A stretch of 64,000 nucleotides of DNA from Aspidiotus rigidus. Its lineage: Eukaryota; Arthropoda; Insecta; Hemiptera; Diaspididae. The notes under the pieces were generated by a model. It made no database searches and was not told the DNA's origin. It saw only the letters and a program-made list of their open reading frames with translations. The position numbers were made by a program, and so were the translations under genes. The stretch covers positions 8,308,001-8,372,000 of the forward strand of contig JAVHKY010000029.1 in NCBI GenBank assembly GCA_035079385.1, written 5' to 3'. Of this stretch, positions 48,130 through 60,275 are shown one piece after another. Positions within the stretch are counted from its first letter, which is position 1, and each line of letters opens with the position of its first letter.

Positions 48130-48880
48130 TAGTTTAGGCCTAGTATCATTAGTCCTAATCAGTATAAGCCTAATTTGCTGTATATTACGCCTAGTATAAT
48201 GAAGCCTTTCTTCCAAGTCAAGCTGATGACATCAGTGACCTTGATTTCAGGCCCCAGGACTACGATGGGAGGGAGCAAATGAGGGCAATGCCTCCCTGAG
48301 ACTTTTAACCAGTTTGAGTCAATAGTGTTACCACACAACTAGCAAAGACATGAAACATGAATTAGCCCAGAAAAGGGGAGCAGGGGTTATCCTCCCTTCC
48401 TCCGCTAATGCCCATTGTGATCCCTTAGGATAGCATATACTAATATTTGCCAACCGCATATGACGTCATTAAGGAAGTTCCTAGGTAGGTCAAAATCAAT
48501 CATGGTTAGAGGCGGAACGTGAGATGGCTAAACTAGCCCCCTTCCACACTGGCCTATAATGCTGCTGAGACTTTTAAGGAAAGTTCAAACTTTTTATGCA
48601 AATCAGAAATGGAGATTATGTTCGGTGTCACTATGTAAGCAAGAATAGGTTACGACACAATCGGTAAAAATATAGAAAATGTAGAATTACCCTGAGAGAG
48701 AGCGCCCCCATTAATGTCCATTCTAGATCTCTCATGATGGCGCACACTCATAATTGCTCAGGCTACGAAGTCATCAAGATACTTCCCACAAAGTTCGAGT
48801 TAATCAAGGTCAGGGGTACGACACGAAAGGGGCAACACTACACCTCTTTCCGCACTAACCCAGCATACATACCAAGGCTA
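48130..48880. repeat. Array remnant and two diverged tandem copies of about 305 bp
   Basis: 48130-48205 repeats the GGCCTAGTAT words of the array at 46.4 kb. Positions 48255-48560 and 48561-48880 then align as direct repeats: GAGACTTTTAA, a GTTAC-CACACAA/GACACAAT block, AATGCCCATT/AATGTCCATT, and CCCCCTTCCACACTGGCC / ACCTCTTTCCGCACTAACC. A third weaker relative is near 46100-46190. Confidence 0.6.
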
Positions 48881-51800
48881 ACGAATTAGGTTCATAGAGC
48901 TAGGCTTAGGCTAAAAAATGTAAAATAAGTAAATAAAGGCTATATTTTTACACAGGAAAAGAAAGAGAGTGCACTTGTTAATTAATGATGAGCTATCGGT
49001 ACGGGAACAAAATGAAAAAAATTCGTCATTTCTTCTAGCCATAAGTATGATAGGAAGAAGAAAGGAGTTCTAGATCCCCAGGAATACCATATACAGTACT
49101 AATAACTGGCCGGCCCATGATATCAATATAAACTCTCCCAAGTACCAGGGCTTCTCTTTAAAAGGATAACCAACCTTCCAATGGATAGGACAAGTTATAC
49201 GTACGTAACTGGAATTGTTACTTCTGCTTCTTCACGATGAACGCTTCATCGAAATGATAATTCAACTATTCCCAACTTTTCAAATTTGATTGTAAACGAA
49301 ATAAATATTCGCTTCATGAAAAACTGTCCACCTACCGTACAGAAGTGGCCCCCTAAAAAATTCCAAATCCAAGAGGAAGAAACCAAATTTCAATAAAAAA
49401 CAATTGAAAGGGTTTATTCGACGGCTATTGAGTGTAATAACAGTCCCGACTGTCAATGAATTTCACCAAAATTTTGACACGCCGATGCAGCTTCGTTATC
49501 TCGCGTAAATTTATGACGTCTGACATGCCCTCTCTTTCTCATCTCGTGTACAGCGCGTTAAGAGTAGACCGAATAAATAGGGTATAATTATCTTTAATGA
49601 AGAAAGAGAGAAGAGTAAATCGATTAGAGAACGAGTAGGAACTGAAAACCTCCCGACCAGACAGTCGTAGAGTAAGAGACATGAGGGTGAACGACGAGCA
49701 GCAGATACACCGAATGTATCAAAAAGAGAGAAGTTGACGAGAAAACTCCCTTCGCCGAATTACATCGTAATATCTGGCAACAAGGTTAGGCCTATACAAC
49801 AAGCACACACGACCGCTGATGGCTGAAGTACCGCAAAAATAAATATTTGTAACGCTCTCTCGTCATATCTTCGTCCGAAAGTGAATAAATTGAAAAAATC
49901 GAGAGGAACGGTTCGCCCCCTCCCTCTACGCCTTCATCAGTAGAGAGTCGAATGAATAAATGGTTAAACAATTGCAGTATTTTTTTACGCGAATTACCAC
50001 AACGAAGTGTAAAATTCGACATTTATGGCGTGAGAAGTTACATAAAGAATGGGAAAAATTTTCGAATCTTCTTCACTCGAAATCTTTTCATTCGAAGTTT
50101 TCTACCTCGCACAACACAAGACCTTGCGAGTCAACTGGAAAACTAAGAAAAAAAATAAAGTAATCTGATTACTGAAGTCTGAACATAATCCTCCCCCCCC
50201 CCTCCTCCTCATTCAATTCCAAACTTTTTATTCACAGGTGAGCGTGATCCCTACATTGCAAAGTTCTCCAGATCTTCTCTCGAGAGATTTTGATGAAGTA
50301 ATATAATATTCTGAACAAAATTTTTTCTATATCATACTCCTACAAAAATTTTTGAACAGTGTGCACTCGAAAAATGGTACCAGTCGATAAATTACTCGGT
50401 AAAACGAGCCAAAAGATGAAAAAAGTTCTTTTCTAACGTGAGCAGACTCGAAAAAAAATTTTCAAATTTTCATCCTAAGAGTCACAAAAAAAGGCCTGAA
50501 TATTTTCCACAAGCGCGATGATTCGTTAGCTCTTAAAAATGATCAATTTGACTTCTCGAAAGTTGAATTTTTTTTTTTTTTTTTTTTAAATTTTATTCGC
50601 TTTCACAAAGCTCGTAAAAAAGGAATAAGTTTAGTCGTCAAACTCCTATTACAATGAAGAGGACCTAGAATAATAATTACGACAAATCGAAAAATGACAA
50701 GAATGGGAAAATAAAAAAAAAACTGAATCACCAACAATTAACTTCGAGGGTAATTCTGAAGTTTTTTCTCTCAAGTTCGTGAAGTAGTAAATTTTCTAAT
50801 GAAATTTAATAACTGGAATAGAAACTTATTCATTATTTTAGATTTTATTCACGAAAAAGCTTCTTCAAAATCTTTCGATGCAAGCCTATGAGAGTAAGTT
50901 TTCAGAGTGCGTTTCCCTTCTAAATAAAATTTTCAAAATAATGCACTCATTAAAAACATTCAGCAATATTCAACAACGATAATTAATCACGAGAATATTT
51001 AATTGTTGGCCGTATATCAAACTAGCCTTGAAAACTGATATACAACCGCAATTAACTCTTGAGGAAGAAAAAAATGCCTATGGTGTTTCCCTTTAATTTT
51101 TAGTCACAACTGCTCGCTGCTAACAATACGAACTAAACTAAATTTTTATTTGCATGAAAACGTTTAACAGCGTGAAATATATGTGTATAGGTCTCTGACG
51201 TACTTGAAATTTATCCGGATTGTCATGTCGAGTAGAATTTTTCGCGAGTTCATTTCGTTAAACAGTTTAGGTAAACTTCGAACTTCACGATAAGAGCTCA
51301 ACACTCGAATTCTAGTCTTACTGAACTTCTTTATTCCCTAAAGTGAAGCCGCAAGTATTGTACATACTTTTCGATAATTTTGCTACAGCGATAATTCATT
51401 AGGAGCGAGAGATTTTCTCTTACAATCAAGGAGAACGACCTTTGATATTTTCAACTCTGGAAATTATATTTCATAAAATTAAGTGATAATTAGTCTTTCA
51501 ACGTGATACACGTTTTCAGGTTGTTATCGCGAACAAGACTACGCTCATACTCGAATGAAAATTTCCAGGAAAACCTGTAACGATACTCGCACATTAATTT
51601 AAGAGAAAACTGTACACAAGATTCTAATACAGCTGATATTATAACGACCTAGAAATCGTTAATTACAATCTTTTAAAATCGTGACACGGTCACATTATCA
51701 GGGAGAGAGGTGAATGTATTACCCGTCGTTCATCTGAAGAAAATTGGGATTACAGAACTGAAAAAAGAAAAAAAATATCTGTGTACAGTATCATTCTAAA

Positions 51801-52370
51801 ATTAATGTTCTCATCGTTATCGACAGGATTACTATTGGAAATATGATAAAATGACAAGAAATAAATCCATCCTTTTCAATACTCAGCACGAAACGAATAT
51901 AAACCTGCCACGCCGTGTTTGGTGCGGTTTTACAGAAAGTAATATTGAATTACGGTACTAGAAAGTAAAAGTGAACTGAAGTCGGTGAGATAATGATGAG
52001 GTAGTCGAGAACGTGGTCAGGTGTGATTTTTTGCAAGATATGGGTATGAGTAAGTTTGAGATGTACATGAATGGCCCGATAATCGATCGATGATTGATTC
52101 AACCGACGATATTCGTACATAGAAAGAAATTTTATCCACCATTCATTACCGGTTGTAGATAACGAGGAATACACACCGATGAGTCTATTTTTAGAGAGAT
52201 TTTGGTATCTGGGTAGAATTCTCTTTATTGTAGAAATAATATCTTACCTTGGCCGTGTTAGGAAACGTCACTTCATGTTTATCGTTCGTTTATTCTCAAA
52301 CTGAAGCAATTACCATCAATTTTTTTAAAGCCATTCCTATTTTATAATTGAAATTTCTATCAACGAAATA
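48881..52370. other. Unannotated stretch
   Basis: Mostly unique-looking AT-rich DNA with homopolymer runs (for example the T-run at 50571-50587). The open frames (such as 49792-50163 and 51950-52174) have no recognisable domain or splice context. It may be intronic or intergenic. Confidence 0.35.
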
Positions 52371-52556
52371 CTACATGTACATGTATGTGAACCATGCTAG
52401 AGAAATTCCAATCCCATGCAGAAGAGCTATCAAATAACACTTCATACTTGATAACTTATCCGCTGGAAGCGCTGGTGGTATGTCGACAACGGACTTCGAA
52501 TCTGTTTTTCTGCAAGTTCTTTTACGTTCCTGAGACTGAGATGCCGCAAAATTCTT
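52371..52556 (-). pseudogene. Equilibrative nucleoside transporter (ENT)-like exon, N-terminal TM1 region
   Basis: On the minus strand a frame preceded by two possible acceptors (CTCAG at about 52536 and 52530) reads QERKRTCRKTDSKSVVDIPP, ALPADKLSSMKCYLIALLHG and IGISLAWFTYMYM before TAG. Insect ENT proteins start with a similar block: PxDKxxxxYxIxLLHGIGTLMPWNMF. The spacing and the LLHGIG core fit, but the hallmark PWN is AWF and the frame ends right after it. No further ENT exons were found. It may be a degenerate exon, a lone pseudogene piece, or chance. The assignment is from memory of the family. Confidence 0.35.
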
Positions 52557-53829
52557 TCATGTCGATGCCTGTACTACCGAAAAGTTTTCAATCGCTCGCC
52601 GAGTTTCATTATTTGGATGAATAAGTAGCATAGGTCTATTCATTTCAAGATCATGTAATTAGTTCCAACTTAGAAGCGTCAATTAAATAATATTATGGGG
52701 GCGAAATATTGAACTTTTTTTTTTTTCATGTCCCTCGTTACCCATCCTCGAATACCTAATTTATCAACAATTATAGCAAAGTGCAATGAATATCTCTAAT
52801 TTCTTATTATTATCAACAACAATAATATTCGAGGAACATTTAACCTGATATTCTCCTTTGATCAGAATTTCGATTCTTCTTCTCTATCTTTCATATAGTT
52901 ATGTATCATTTTTTGCGAAAAAACTTCCTTCATACTTTCAGTTTTCACAGCTCGGTAGCATAACTGAAAAAATTTTTAGCCCGACTCAGGTTTTAAAGGA
53001 ATCTTTGTTTGATATACTCGTAAACTACTTTTATCGGAGGTATAAATGTCAAAGTAAAAAAACGATAAAATTAATATATTGTCGTCATTTTCGAAAAATA
53101 TTCAACGAGTAAAACCGGTTGGTTTCTAAAGATTTTCAATTATAATTAGGATCGATACAGGCCTACTCCATATTATGTGAACCGATGAAATGCACAAATA
53201 ATCAGCATTGAAGCGCAGTAATCTTGACTTCGAATTTGTTGTGAATTTTTTTTATTAAGTAAGTAGGCTACTTTGCGTTACGTACAGGTAGGTACAATAA
53301 AATAACAAATCATCTTTTGACCTAGGTGAGAAGGAACTTAGATTATAAATCGTTGAGAGGAATGATGTACTAGAACGGGAAAAAAGAATGAATGGAGGCC
53401 TACGGAATAATAAAATTCAATATCGGTATACCTACAATATTAAATATGAGAAAACAAAAATAAAAATGAAAAGACAAAGAATAAAGAAAGTTAACGCATA
53501 CGTTCGGAATGAGTAACCATCGGTATCAGAAAATGCAGAGTCCTGAAAATCTTATGGATATACATATCGGTATTATTAAGATACCGGTATATACTTACGA
53601 TCAAAATATTTTTAATACAATCTGTTCCGATTGATATCGAATATATTTACCAACAAGTAAGTATAAGTATTTAAACATAACGATAGAGGTAGAAAAGTTA
53701 TTCTATGTAGCTATACCAAATAATTCCTGAGAATCAATAACAGAGGTTTGACAACAAAATTTAAATCCTCGAAATGATAAATTTTCGCAATTTCGTCCTT
53801 AAATTAAAAATAGACTATGATATCATGCA
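52557..53829. other. Unannotated 3' flank of the five-exon gene
   Basis: No exon was recognised. Downstream of the minus-strand stop at 53830, a possible poly-A signal variant ATTAAA (minus strand) lies near 53612. Runs such as ATACCGGTAT (53580) are present. Confidence 0.35.
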
Positions 53830-56800
53830 TCAAACGAAAGATCTCGAGCTCGGGTTCCGATTTGATAACGTAGTTGTGTTGCTAAATATCAGTTGCTTTA
53901 TTCCTGTTGCTATACTATCCTGGTTGAACGGACACTTAGGGTAAAGAATGCTGCAAGGAATTTCTTGTTTTCCATTATCAATCGCTGTCTTGAATTTTGA
54001 ACCATCAGTAAGGAAACTAATCACAGTATTACTGCAGAAACAACAAAAATAAACATTCAATTTGTTAAACATACATTCAATTAACCCCGAATCCCGAATA
54101 TTACTGCACCTGTATGCACCTACAGGCACTCTAAATTCAGATATCGAACGTTCCGGAGGAAATTCATTATTTCAGCTATATCATATAGCTAAGTGAATTA
54201 AGCAAATCAAAATCAAATAAAGATGTAGGTAGGTATCATGATTTTTATTTCAAAGCTCTTGGCCTACATTTTTGTTTTGTTTTTTTTTTTTCATCAAACA
54301 AAATATTTTGAAACATTGATTTCGGATAAATCAAATTATGTTATTTTCGATCAGTTTCTTCTTTGAGTCTGGCATAATTATACATCGTATAAGTACCTTA
54401 TAGAGTTGTTAATTGTACCCTCTTCACTCTTTGCAGATCTTGTTTCCTCGGTTTTCAATCCTGAAGACTGAACGTACGAGCAGATGGCTTTTTGTAGACA
54501 TTCCGAAGAATTGATATTGTTTTCAGCGAGCACTTTCTCAAATTGTGTTACAATTTCGTTTATCCCTTGAGGAACATTATCAATATCTGAGGAAGAAAAT
54601 TATAAATGAAAGTAAATGCGAGTGGGTAGGCTCCTATCCGTCCGACGTATTTAATTATCATTACTCATTCGGTATTTTATTAAATTAAATTCATCTATAC
54701 TTACCTCTTTTATACAATGCTCCGTAAGCAGGGCTCAAAGCTGTTAATTCTGGAACCAGCAGATGAACTACCTTAGGAATGAACAGAAGTGCACCGAGAC
54801 CAACAATACTACCAAGTAGTAAGCCACCAACATCGACTTTCCATGGATGATATGTATGCGTTAGAACATTGGCTCCGTGAGACTGTTGAGCCAATAAGAA
54901 TTAGTAAATTTTAGACACTCGTGGGAAAATTATCTGAACATTTTTCATATAAAATAGGTTACACACTTCAACGTTAGCTACGCCTGCCGGATGATTGAAT
55001 CTTGGCTCTTGCGACTTTTCAGGAAACTGGATTGAATCATCGACTGAAGGTGGAAAAGTGAAGTAGGTGATGGGTCTCGGCAAATTTTCTCTGAGGAAAG
55101 ATCAAAAAATGCGTGATATAAATGACAAACTGGTCATTGGAAAACGTTAGGTAACGACGAAGTGAATCGTGTGTACCTATCATTCTACTAACGAATAATT
55201 AAAGAGTCGTATGGAAAATGGAAGTCCTGAGTCTAGGATTCCTTTGTTCATTCTATGAGTTTAAAATAAGATGAGAAAAAAAAAATATATATATATATTT
55301 ATGAGGCAATCTGAAAAACCATTCCTAAACTCGCTTCAATTCTTTTTTTTTTTTCTTTTTTTTTTGCATTTTCAAATAGAGAATAGTTTTCTGAATCTAC
55401 AAAAAATTTTCCACGTGGGTTGAAAATTCTCTGAGACATGGTCTTTCGAAGTTACAACTTTTAAGAAGTGAATTTTGAGAAAATTGGAAAACAGTTAGAT
55501 AGGTACTGAGAGTTTGTGACTGAAAAAAAATTAGGAGCGAATTTAAGTATGGTTTCTCAGATTGCCTCACATAAATTCATATACTTATGTAGTCCCCAGT
55601 TATGAGTTTATTATACAAAAAGTTGACTCATCAAATTAATCCTTGTTTCAACGAATAATAAAAAGTGGGTACCTATTGAATTCATTTTTTTTTTAAATTG
55701 CATTTTAAATAAATTTTAACGTGAAGTAATTAGTAATCACCCTTCACCGTCAAGTTGAATATATTTTTTTTTTCGTCCTTCGTAATGATAAAAATTATAG
55801 AAAAATACTTAGGCTTTGGGAGTGCGGGCAAAGCCTAAGTGTTTTTCTATAATCTTAATTTATCCTTGCACGAACAAAATTTCTTTCTTTAAGTAATAAT
55901 AGAAGCGAGAGAGATTTTTCCTAGATTTGTAGTCTAATTTTTCAACAAAAAATATATAAGTAGATAAAGCGTAATTTAGGAAAAATTCATTTAAAATTCC
56001 AGTTTGGAATCCCCTACCCTGAAACCATTTTGTATTTTTTATGACTATAAGGTAGGACCAGACTTTTAAAAAATTTTCCCATATAGGTACCTATTTCTTG
56101 GTTCTCTTTTCTCTAGGAATTAGGTAATTTCGTTTTTATGTATTTTAACGAAATACGTTGTTTGAACGATATGGTACTGCAGTGAACCAGTCGAGATAAA
56201 ATATTATATGATATTGATCGGTACCTTCTTACTGAGTACCTATAAATAATTTTTGGTATTTTATTAGAGAAGAAAATGGGAACAAAGAAAGGAACACCTA
56301 TGAAATTTTTTAGTTTTCCTAATTTGAATCAGGCTTCAGGGTTATTTCACCTCTTGAACGAACAAAGTGAAACTTAATGTTCAGGGTTTAAATTTAAATT
56401 AGAAGAATTTTCGATATCATAGAGGCAAAATAAAGTAGCCTAGATTGGCAATTCGACTCTTGTTCTCGCGGTAGAAAATAGAATAGGTAAGTTGGATTTT
56501 TTTTTTTTTTAGCTAATCGGCTTATTATTAAAATGAGTAGGTAAGAACTGCTCAGTAGCCCAGGCTTATCAAACTAAAAGAAAAGAAGCAAAAAAAGAAA
56601 AAAAAGAAAAAAAGAAACACTAAATAAATTAATTTATGTGATACCTACCATATTTTGACCAGGTATTTGAAAATCTAGGTACACCACGTTAACAAGGTTA
56701 TAAATAGGCCTACCAACTTTGATTCGATAAAAGAAAGGAGTCAATTTAAAATATTATTTTTAGCCTTTTAATGAAATTGGTATTGCTTAAATCAAGTACT

Positions 56801-56938
56801 TATAATAAATAATGATACAAATGGACATTACCTAGAGACTACGTCAATAGCATTCGATATCTCTCCAACTGAATAACTCAAGGATCCGACAACAACACTA
56901 AGAAAAGTGATAAAAACTGAATTCGTATTTCTCATCAT
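53830..56938 (-). CDS. Five-exon gene: secreted-pathway, single-pass membrane protein, 266 residues, function unknown
   Basis: Exons on the minus strand are 56938-56832, 55090-54967, 54882-54705, 54586-54397 and 54031-53830. They sum to 801 nt, with matching phases and GT-AG introns. Most sites are strong: donors AG|GTAATG and GAG|GTAAGT; acceptors TTTCCTCAG, CTTCCTCAG and TTTCTGCAG. The exon 2 donor, GAA|GTGTGT, is weaker. The protein starts MMRNTNSVFITFLSVVVGSL, a signal peptide. A proline-rich stretch follows (NLPRPITYFTFPPSVDD), then one transmembrane segment at about residues 95-119 (VDVGGLLLGSIVGLGALLF). The C-terminal part has four cysteines (166, 172, 226, 233) in SSECLQKAICSY and IPCSILYPKCPF. 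I recall similar uncharacterised insect proteins with a CxxxxxC helix after a membrane segment, but cannot name the family. The frame is intact, so this is probably a working gene. It lies head to head with the gene starting at 58041. Confidence 0.8.
55303..55569. mobile_element. MITE in intron 1 of the five-exon gene
   Basis: Terminal inverted repeats of about 30 bp: GAGGCAATCTGAAAAACCAT at the left (55303), and at the right the reverse complement of GAGGCAATCTGAGAAACCAT (ending 55568). The inside is T-rich. A perfect target duplication could not be fixed. No coding capacity. Confidence 0.7.
55787..55864. repeat. Imperfect hairpin, arms of about 32-36 bp
   Basis: ATAGAAAAATACTTAGGCTT pairs with AAGCCTAAGTGTTTTTCTAT around a 10-nt loop (55819-55828). 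It lies in intron 1 of the five-exon gene, about 220 bp from the MITE, and resembles a very short MITE. Confidence 0.75.
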
Positions 56939-57131
56939 AATTTTAACCAGGTAGCAAGGTTCCAATACGCAGAAGAAAAATCTAATATTCAAATATTTTG
57001 AACAAAACTTCACGTTTGATACCTAGCAAACACAGTCTTTTCACCGCGAATGAAATCTTCTAAATGTCCTCCTTTCACGATTGCGTCTACGAATATACCT
57101 CTTGAAAATTGTCATTTCTCCCAGTTAGATG

Positions 57132-57138
57132 TTTTATA
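57132..57138 (-). promoter_or_regulatory. Putative TATA box of the five-exon gene
   Basis: TATAAAA on the minus strand lies about 195 bp upstream of the ATG at 56938, giving an inferred transcription start near 57105. No clear initiator was identified. Confidence 0.4.
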
Positions 57139-57902
57139 ATTATTACAACACATCGGGTACGTCTATGTAATTGTTGCATGATTCTAATCAAAATTGGAGA
57201 CAATAGAGAGGTAGTAAAAGTGTAGAATTCGCACCATCCTTCCGCCTATTGTAAATGATTTACTTTCGTTTTTTCGTCATCTAGCTCAAACTCTTCCTAT
57301 ACGCGTGTACTGTAGGAGATGACCGCGTATTGTTTATGGTCACCGATTGAAACGAAAATTTTTCTAACTTTAAAGGATGGCTGAGTAGAATATCACATAT
57401 GTTATCGCTCCGTCGCGTAAGTTAATTTTCGTTTATATCAATTAATTTTCCTCAGTCTGTAACCAGCAACCGAATTGTAGAAGATAATCCTCAGAATTCA
57501 CGTGAACGTTTTACTATTTTAATATCAAACCTGAGTAATCATCATATATTTGAGAATTAACATTGATTTGAATCTCTCTCGCTCATCAGATTGAGACATT
57601 TCCAGTTATTCCAGAATAGCAGCATCAGTTCCGGTTGAGCTCTGCACCCGTCACAGTGTGAAAATGATGTAACCAGATAGTTTTCATGCTCATTTCAACA
57701 CGTCGTCAAAGTCTTTTCATATTACGAAATATTGAAGGAGAATGAACGATGTCGTAGAAAGAAAAGAGAAAACTGCATCGAAATTCAGGTAATCATTCGG
57801 GGGACGCACAGGATATTGCATCAAAATTTTAAAAAGCTATAGGTACCCAGAAACAATACCTGCTTGAAGTTCGTTCATCGAAGTCCGTGTGCAGTTTTGT
57901 TC
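57139..57902. promoter_or_regulatory. Intergenic region between two divergent signal-peptide genes
   Basis: About 0.76 kb separates the two putative TATA boxes of oppositely oriented genes, so it could act as a bidirectional promoter region. No repeat of the families seen elsewhere in the window was found in it. Confidence 0.35.
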
Positions 57903-57909
57903 TATAAAA
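57903..57909 (+). promoter_or_regulatory. Putative TATA box of the plus-strand secreted-protein gene
   Basis: TATAAAA (followed by more A) is 138 bp upstream of the ATG at 58041, predicting a start near 57935 and a 5' leader of about 105 nt. Confidence 0.45.
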
Positions 57910-58040
57910 AAATTTTACCCGGACAAATTTCTCAAAAGATAGACAAATATTCGCGAAGTCGAGTCGTGATACGTGTTGATAAGTGTCGTGAAATATTTTA
58001 ATAATTTTTCGAACCGACCGTTGATTAATCGATCCCAAAA

Positions 58041-58129
58041 ATGCTGGCTATTATCGCGTTATTATTTTTATACTTGAATACTGTGTCCTGCGAAAACGAA
58101 AAGGAATCCGCAAACATGATTGAAGACAG
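58041..58129 (+). CDS. First coding exon of a secreted protein gene (partial)
   Basis: The ATG in CCCAAAAATGC opens MLAIIALLFLYLNTVSC, a clear signal peptide with probable cleavage after Ser-Cys or nearby. ENEKESANMIED follows, ending in the donor ACAG|GTACCG after 89 nt (phase 2). Translation into the intron soon hits a stop. The layout (short exon 1 with signal peptide and a phase-2 junction) matches the divergent gene at 56938, so the two may be related or co-regulated. No later exon could be identified confidently within the remaining 5.8 kb, so the rest of the gene is missing from this annotation. Confidence 0.5.
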
Positions 58130-58225
58130 GTACCGTAACAATTTTTATAAGTACGATGGAAATGAAGCAGGATGGTGGAGTGTGAAGTATATAACTTAAG
58201 TTAAATATGATTAACGAAATGAAAG

Positions 58226-58277
58226 CTCTGAGGGCAGGCTGCTAGCAGCTCGTAAATTTAAAAAAAAAAAAAAAAAA
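58226..58277 (+). mobile_element. Extremely 5'-truncated non-LTR retrotransposon tail
   Basis: CTGAGGGCAGGCTGCTAGCA plus GCTCGTAAATTTA and a poly-A run matches the 3' end of element B (minus strand at 32.53-32.56 kb: GAAGGCAGGCTGCTAGTAGC). Only about 35 bp of element sequence remains before the A-run. It lies in the first intron of the plus-strand secreted-protein gene. Confidence 0.75.
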
Positions 58278-58279
58278 GA

Positions 58280-59074
58280 GAGGCACACATGTTTATGATG
58301 AATTGTTTTCATCTTACTGGAGGTACAGAAGTATTTTCTTCGTATTTTATTTTCAAGAGGGTTGACGTACCAAAAATCCATAACAACCGATTTCTTCTTA
58401 TTTTTAACTTCTAAAAAAACAAATTTCATAATACCTAAGTGAAAAATGATTGAAAGATTAAGTTTTAGAAATACTTCGTTTTTAGAAAAAAAAAAAAAAA
58501 AAAAAAAAAATTATATGTATATCGGTTTCAATTATTGTATTTTATCAAACAGAAAAAAAAAAAGAAAAAAAAAAGTTAAAAATAGGTACCTACGTGAAAA
58601 AATATTTTGAGTAGAATTTTCAGAAAAACTATCAAAAGTTACACCGAAAAAAAAAAATATTGATATTCTGATAATCAAATAAGTCGATCAAAAACTGCTG
58701 AAAGTAAAAATTTTCAAACTTCTTTTTTTTTAATTGGTTAGTAAGTATAGAAGAGATAGAAATCTAAGATTTTCTAAAATGAGTATTCTTCTTTATCCTG
58801 AAAAATAAACTCCCACCACACCGCTCGGACTGAAAAAGATTTCCTTGAGCTCAGTGACGATAAAACTTAAAGAAAGTTTCAGTCCTGGACTCGTTTTTGA
58901 ATATGAGTGAAAAAATTTTTAATTCTGAACTCGGCAAGGGAAATAGGATTTTCAAGTAAAATTCAAATTTATTACAGACTTAAATTTTCTGATAATGGGC
59001 GAGTGCTACCAGATTAAAAATTACTTGAACAGGTTCTCCATACTCTTATTCTGAATTTATTTATTCAGTATACC
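58280..59074. other. Unannotated intronic or intergenic stretch
   Basis: AT-rich, with A-runs at 58488-58509 and 58554-58575. No exon recognised. Confidence 0.35.
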
Positions 59075-59420
59075 AAGGACTAACTTGTTCAGTTGAAAGT
59101 ACATATTATTCTTCGTCTTCTTTTGTAAAAATATATACGATTTTCAACGAGTGGTATTCTTATATACTTAGCTTCTACCAATAGAATTACAGAAGGTAAG
59201 AAAAAAAAATCATACTTGGAATTCAAGAATAAAATAACAAAAAAAATTGTGATTCCAAGTCAAAAATGCTGAATGACGTTGTGAACGTGCCTTTTGTTGA
59301 GGAGTACATCTCGTATATGTCCGGATTTATTTTGGTAAATTCTCGAAGATCGAAATCATATGTTTTAGGTGACCGTGCAATACTTCATATATATTTCTTC
59401 CAGCTTGAGCCCTCTGTAAC
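59075..59420. repeat. Diverged copy of the terminal-exon region of the 60.3 kb gene
   Basis: Shares in order ATTATTCTTCGTC, TTTTGTAAAAATA, GAATGACGTTGTGAACGTG and TCCGGATTTATTTTGGTAAA-like blocks with 60115-60370. Read on the minus strand the copy gives DVLLNKRHVHNVIQH, against EVLLNKIHVHNTIQD in the main gene, with frameshifts upstream. It is a decayed tandem duplicate lying downstream of the gene. Confidence 0.6.
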
Positions 59421-60275
59421 AACATACTTAAAAAAATTGTTTTAATAAAAAAATATGCATTTTATATTATGGAATTTTTTTTTTTTTCGTTCTAAAAAAT
59501 TATCATGAATGACACCTGAGATGATTCATTTTCCTTCCAAAGCACATAAGGATTCACTAATAATTACGAGCTGTAGAATTTTCATAGTAAAATATAAATT
59601 TTTAAATATCACGGACGATAGAATAGACTTGGGTGGCTGAACATTTGGAAATAAGAGTTTCATTCCTTCCCCAACAACTTCCGATAGTTGAATTGGAGAT
59701 TCCCGCCTAAGGCCAAATCACTATTGTCACCCAGCTAGAGCCTTTGTTGAGTTCCTGTGTTTACCAATTAAAAGAACTGAGATAAAAATATAAAACTTTG
59801 CGAAGTATTCTACTCTGTTTTGAAAATATTTTCCCAAAAAATACAAACAAAAAGTACTGAAAAGAACAGAGTGTTAGGCACGGTCATACTATTATAATGA
59901 ACGGATAATTTACAGAAGAAAAGTTACAGATAGGTACGGAGAAACGATTTCCGATTTTCGTAAGGAGATGATCATTTTCAACCCGAATAATCAATGTAAG
60001 CAGCTAGCCATTTTGCTCTGTCAATTTTTGCCCATGGATTAAAAACTATTCCTGAATGTGGTATCAATACAAGTTCACACACCAAAAGATTGCTTGCACT
60101 GGTTCCCTGCACTCATTGCCCTAAAATTATTCTTCGTCATTTTTGTAAAAATAAAAGCTTTTAGACAAGTAAGTCAGCATTGTTATAAAAATATTACAAA
60201 TGATATGACAAAAATTCTTATGTACATTATATTTAAGAATGACATCACAAAGAACATCGTCATTCCGAATCAAAA

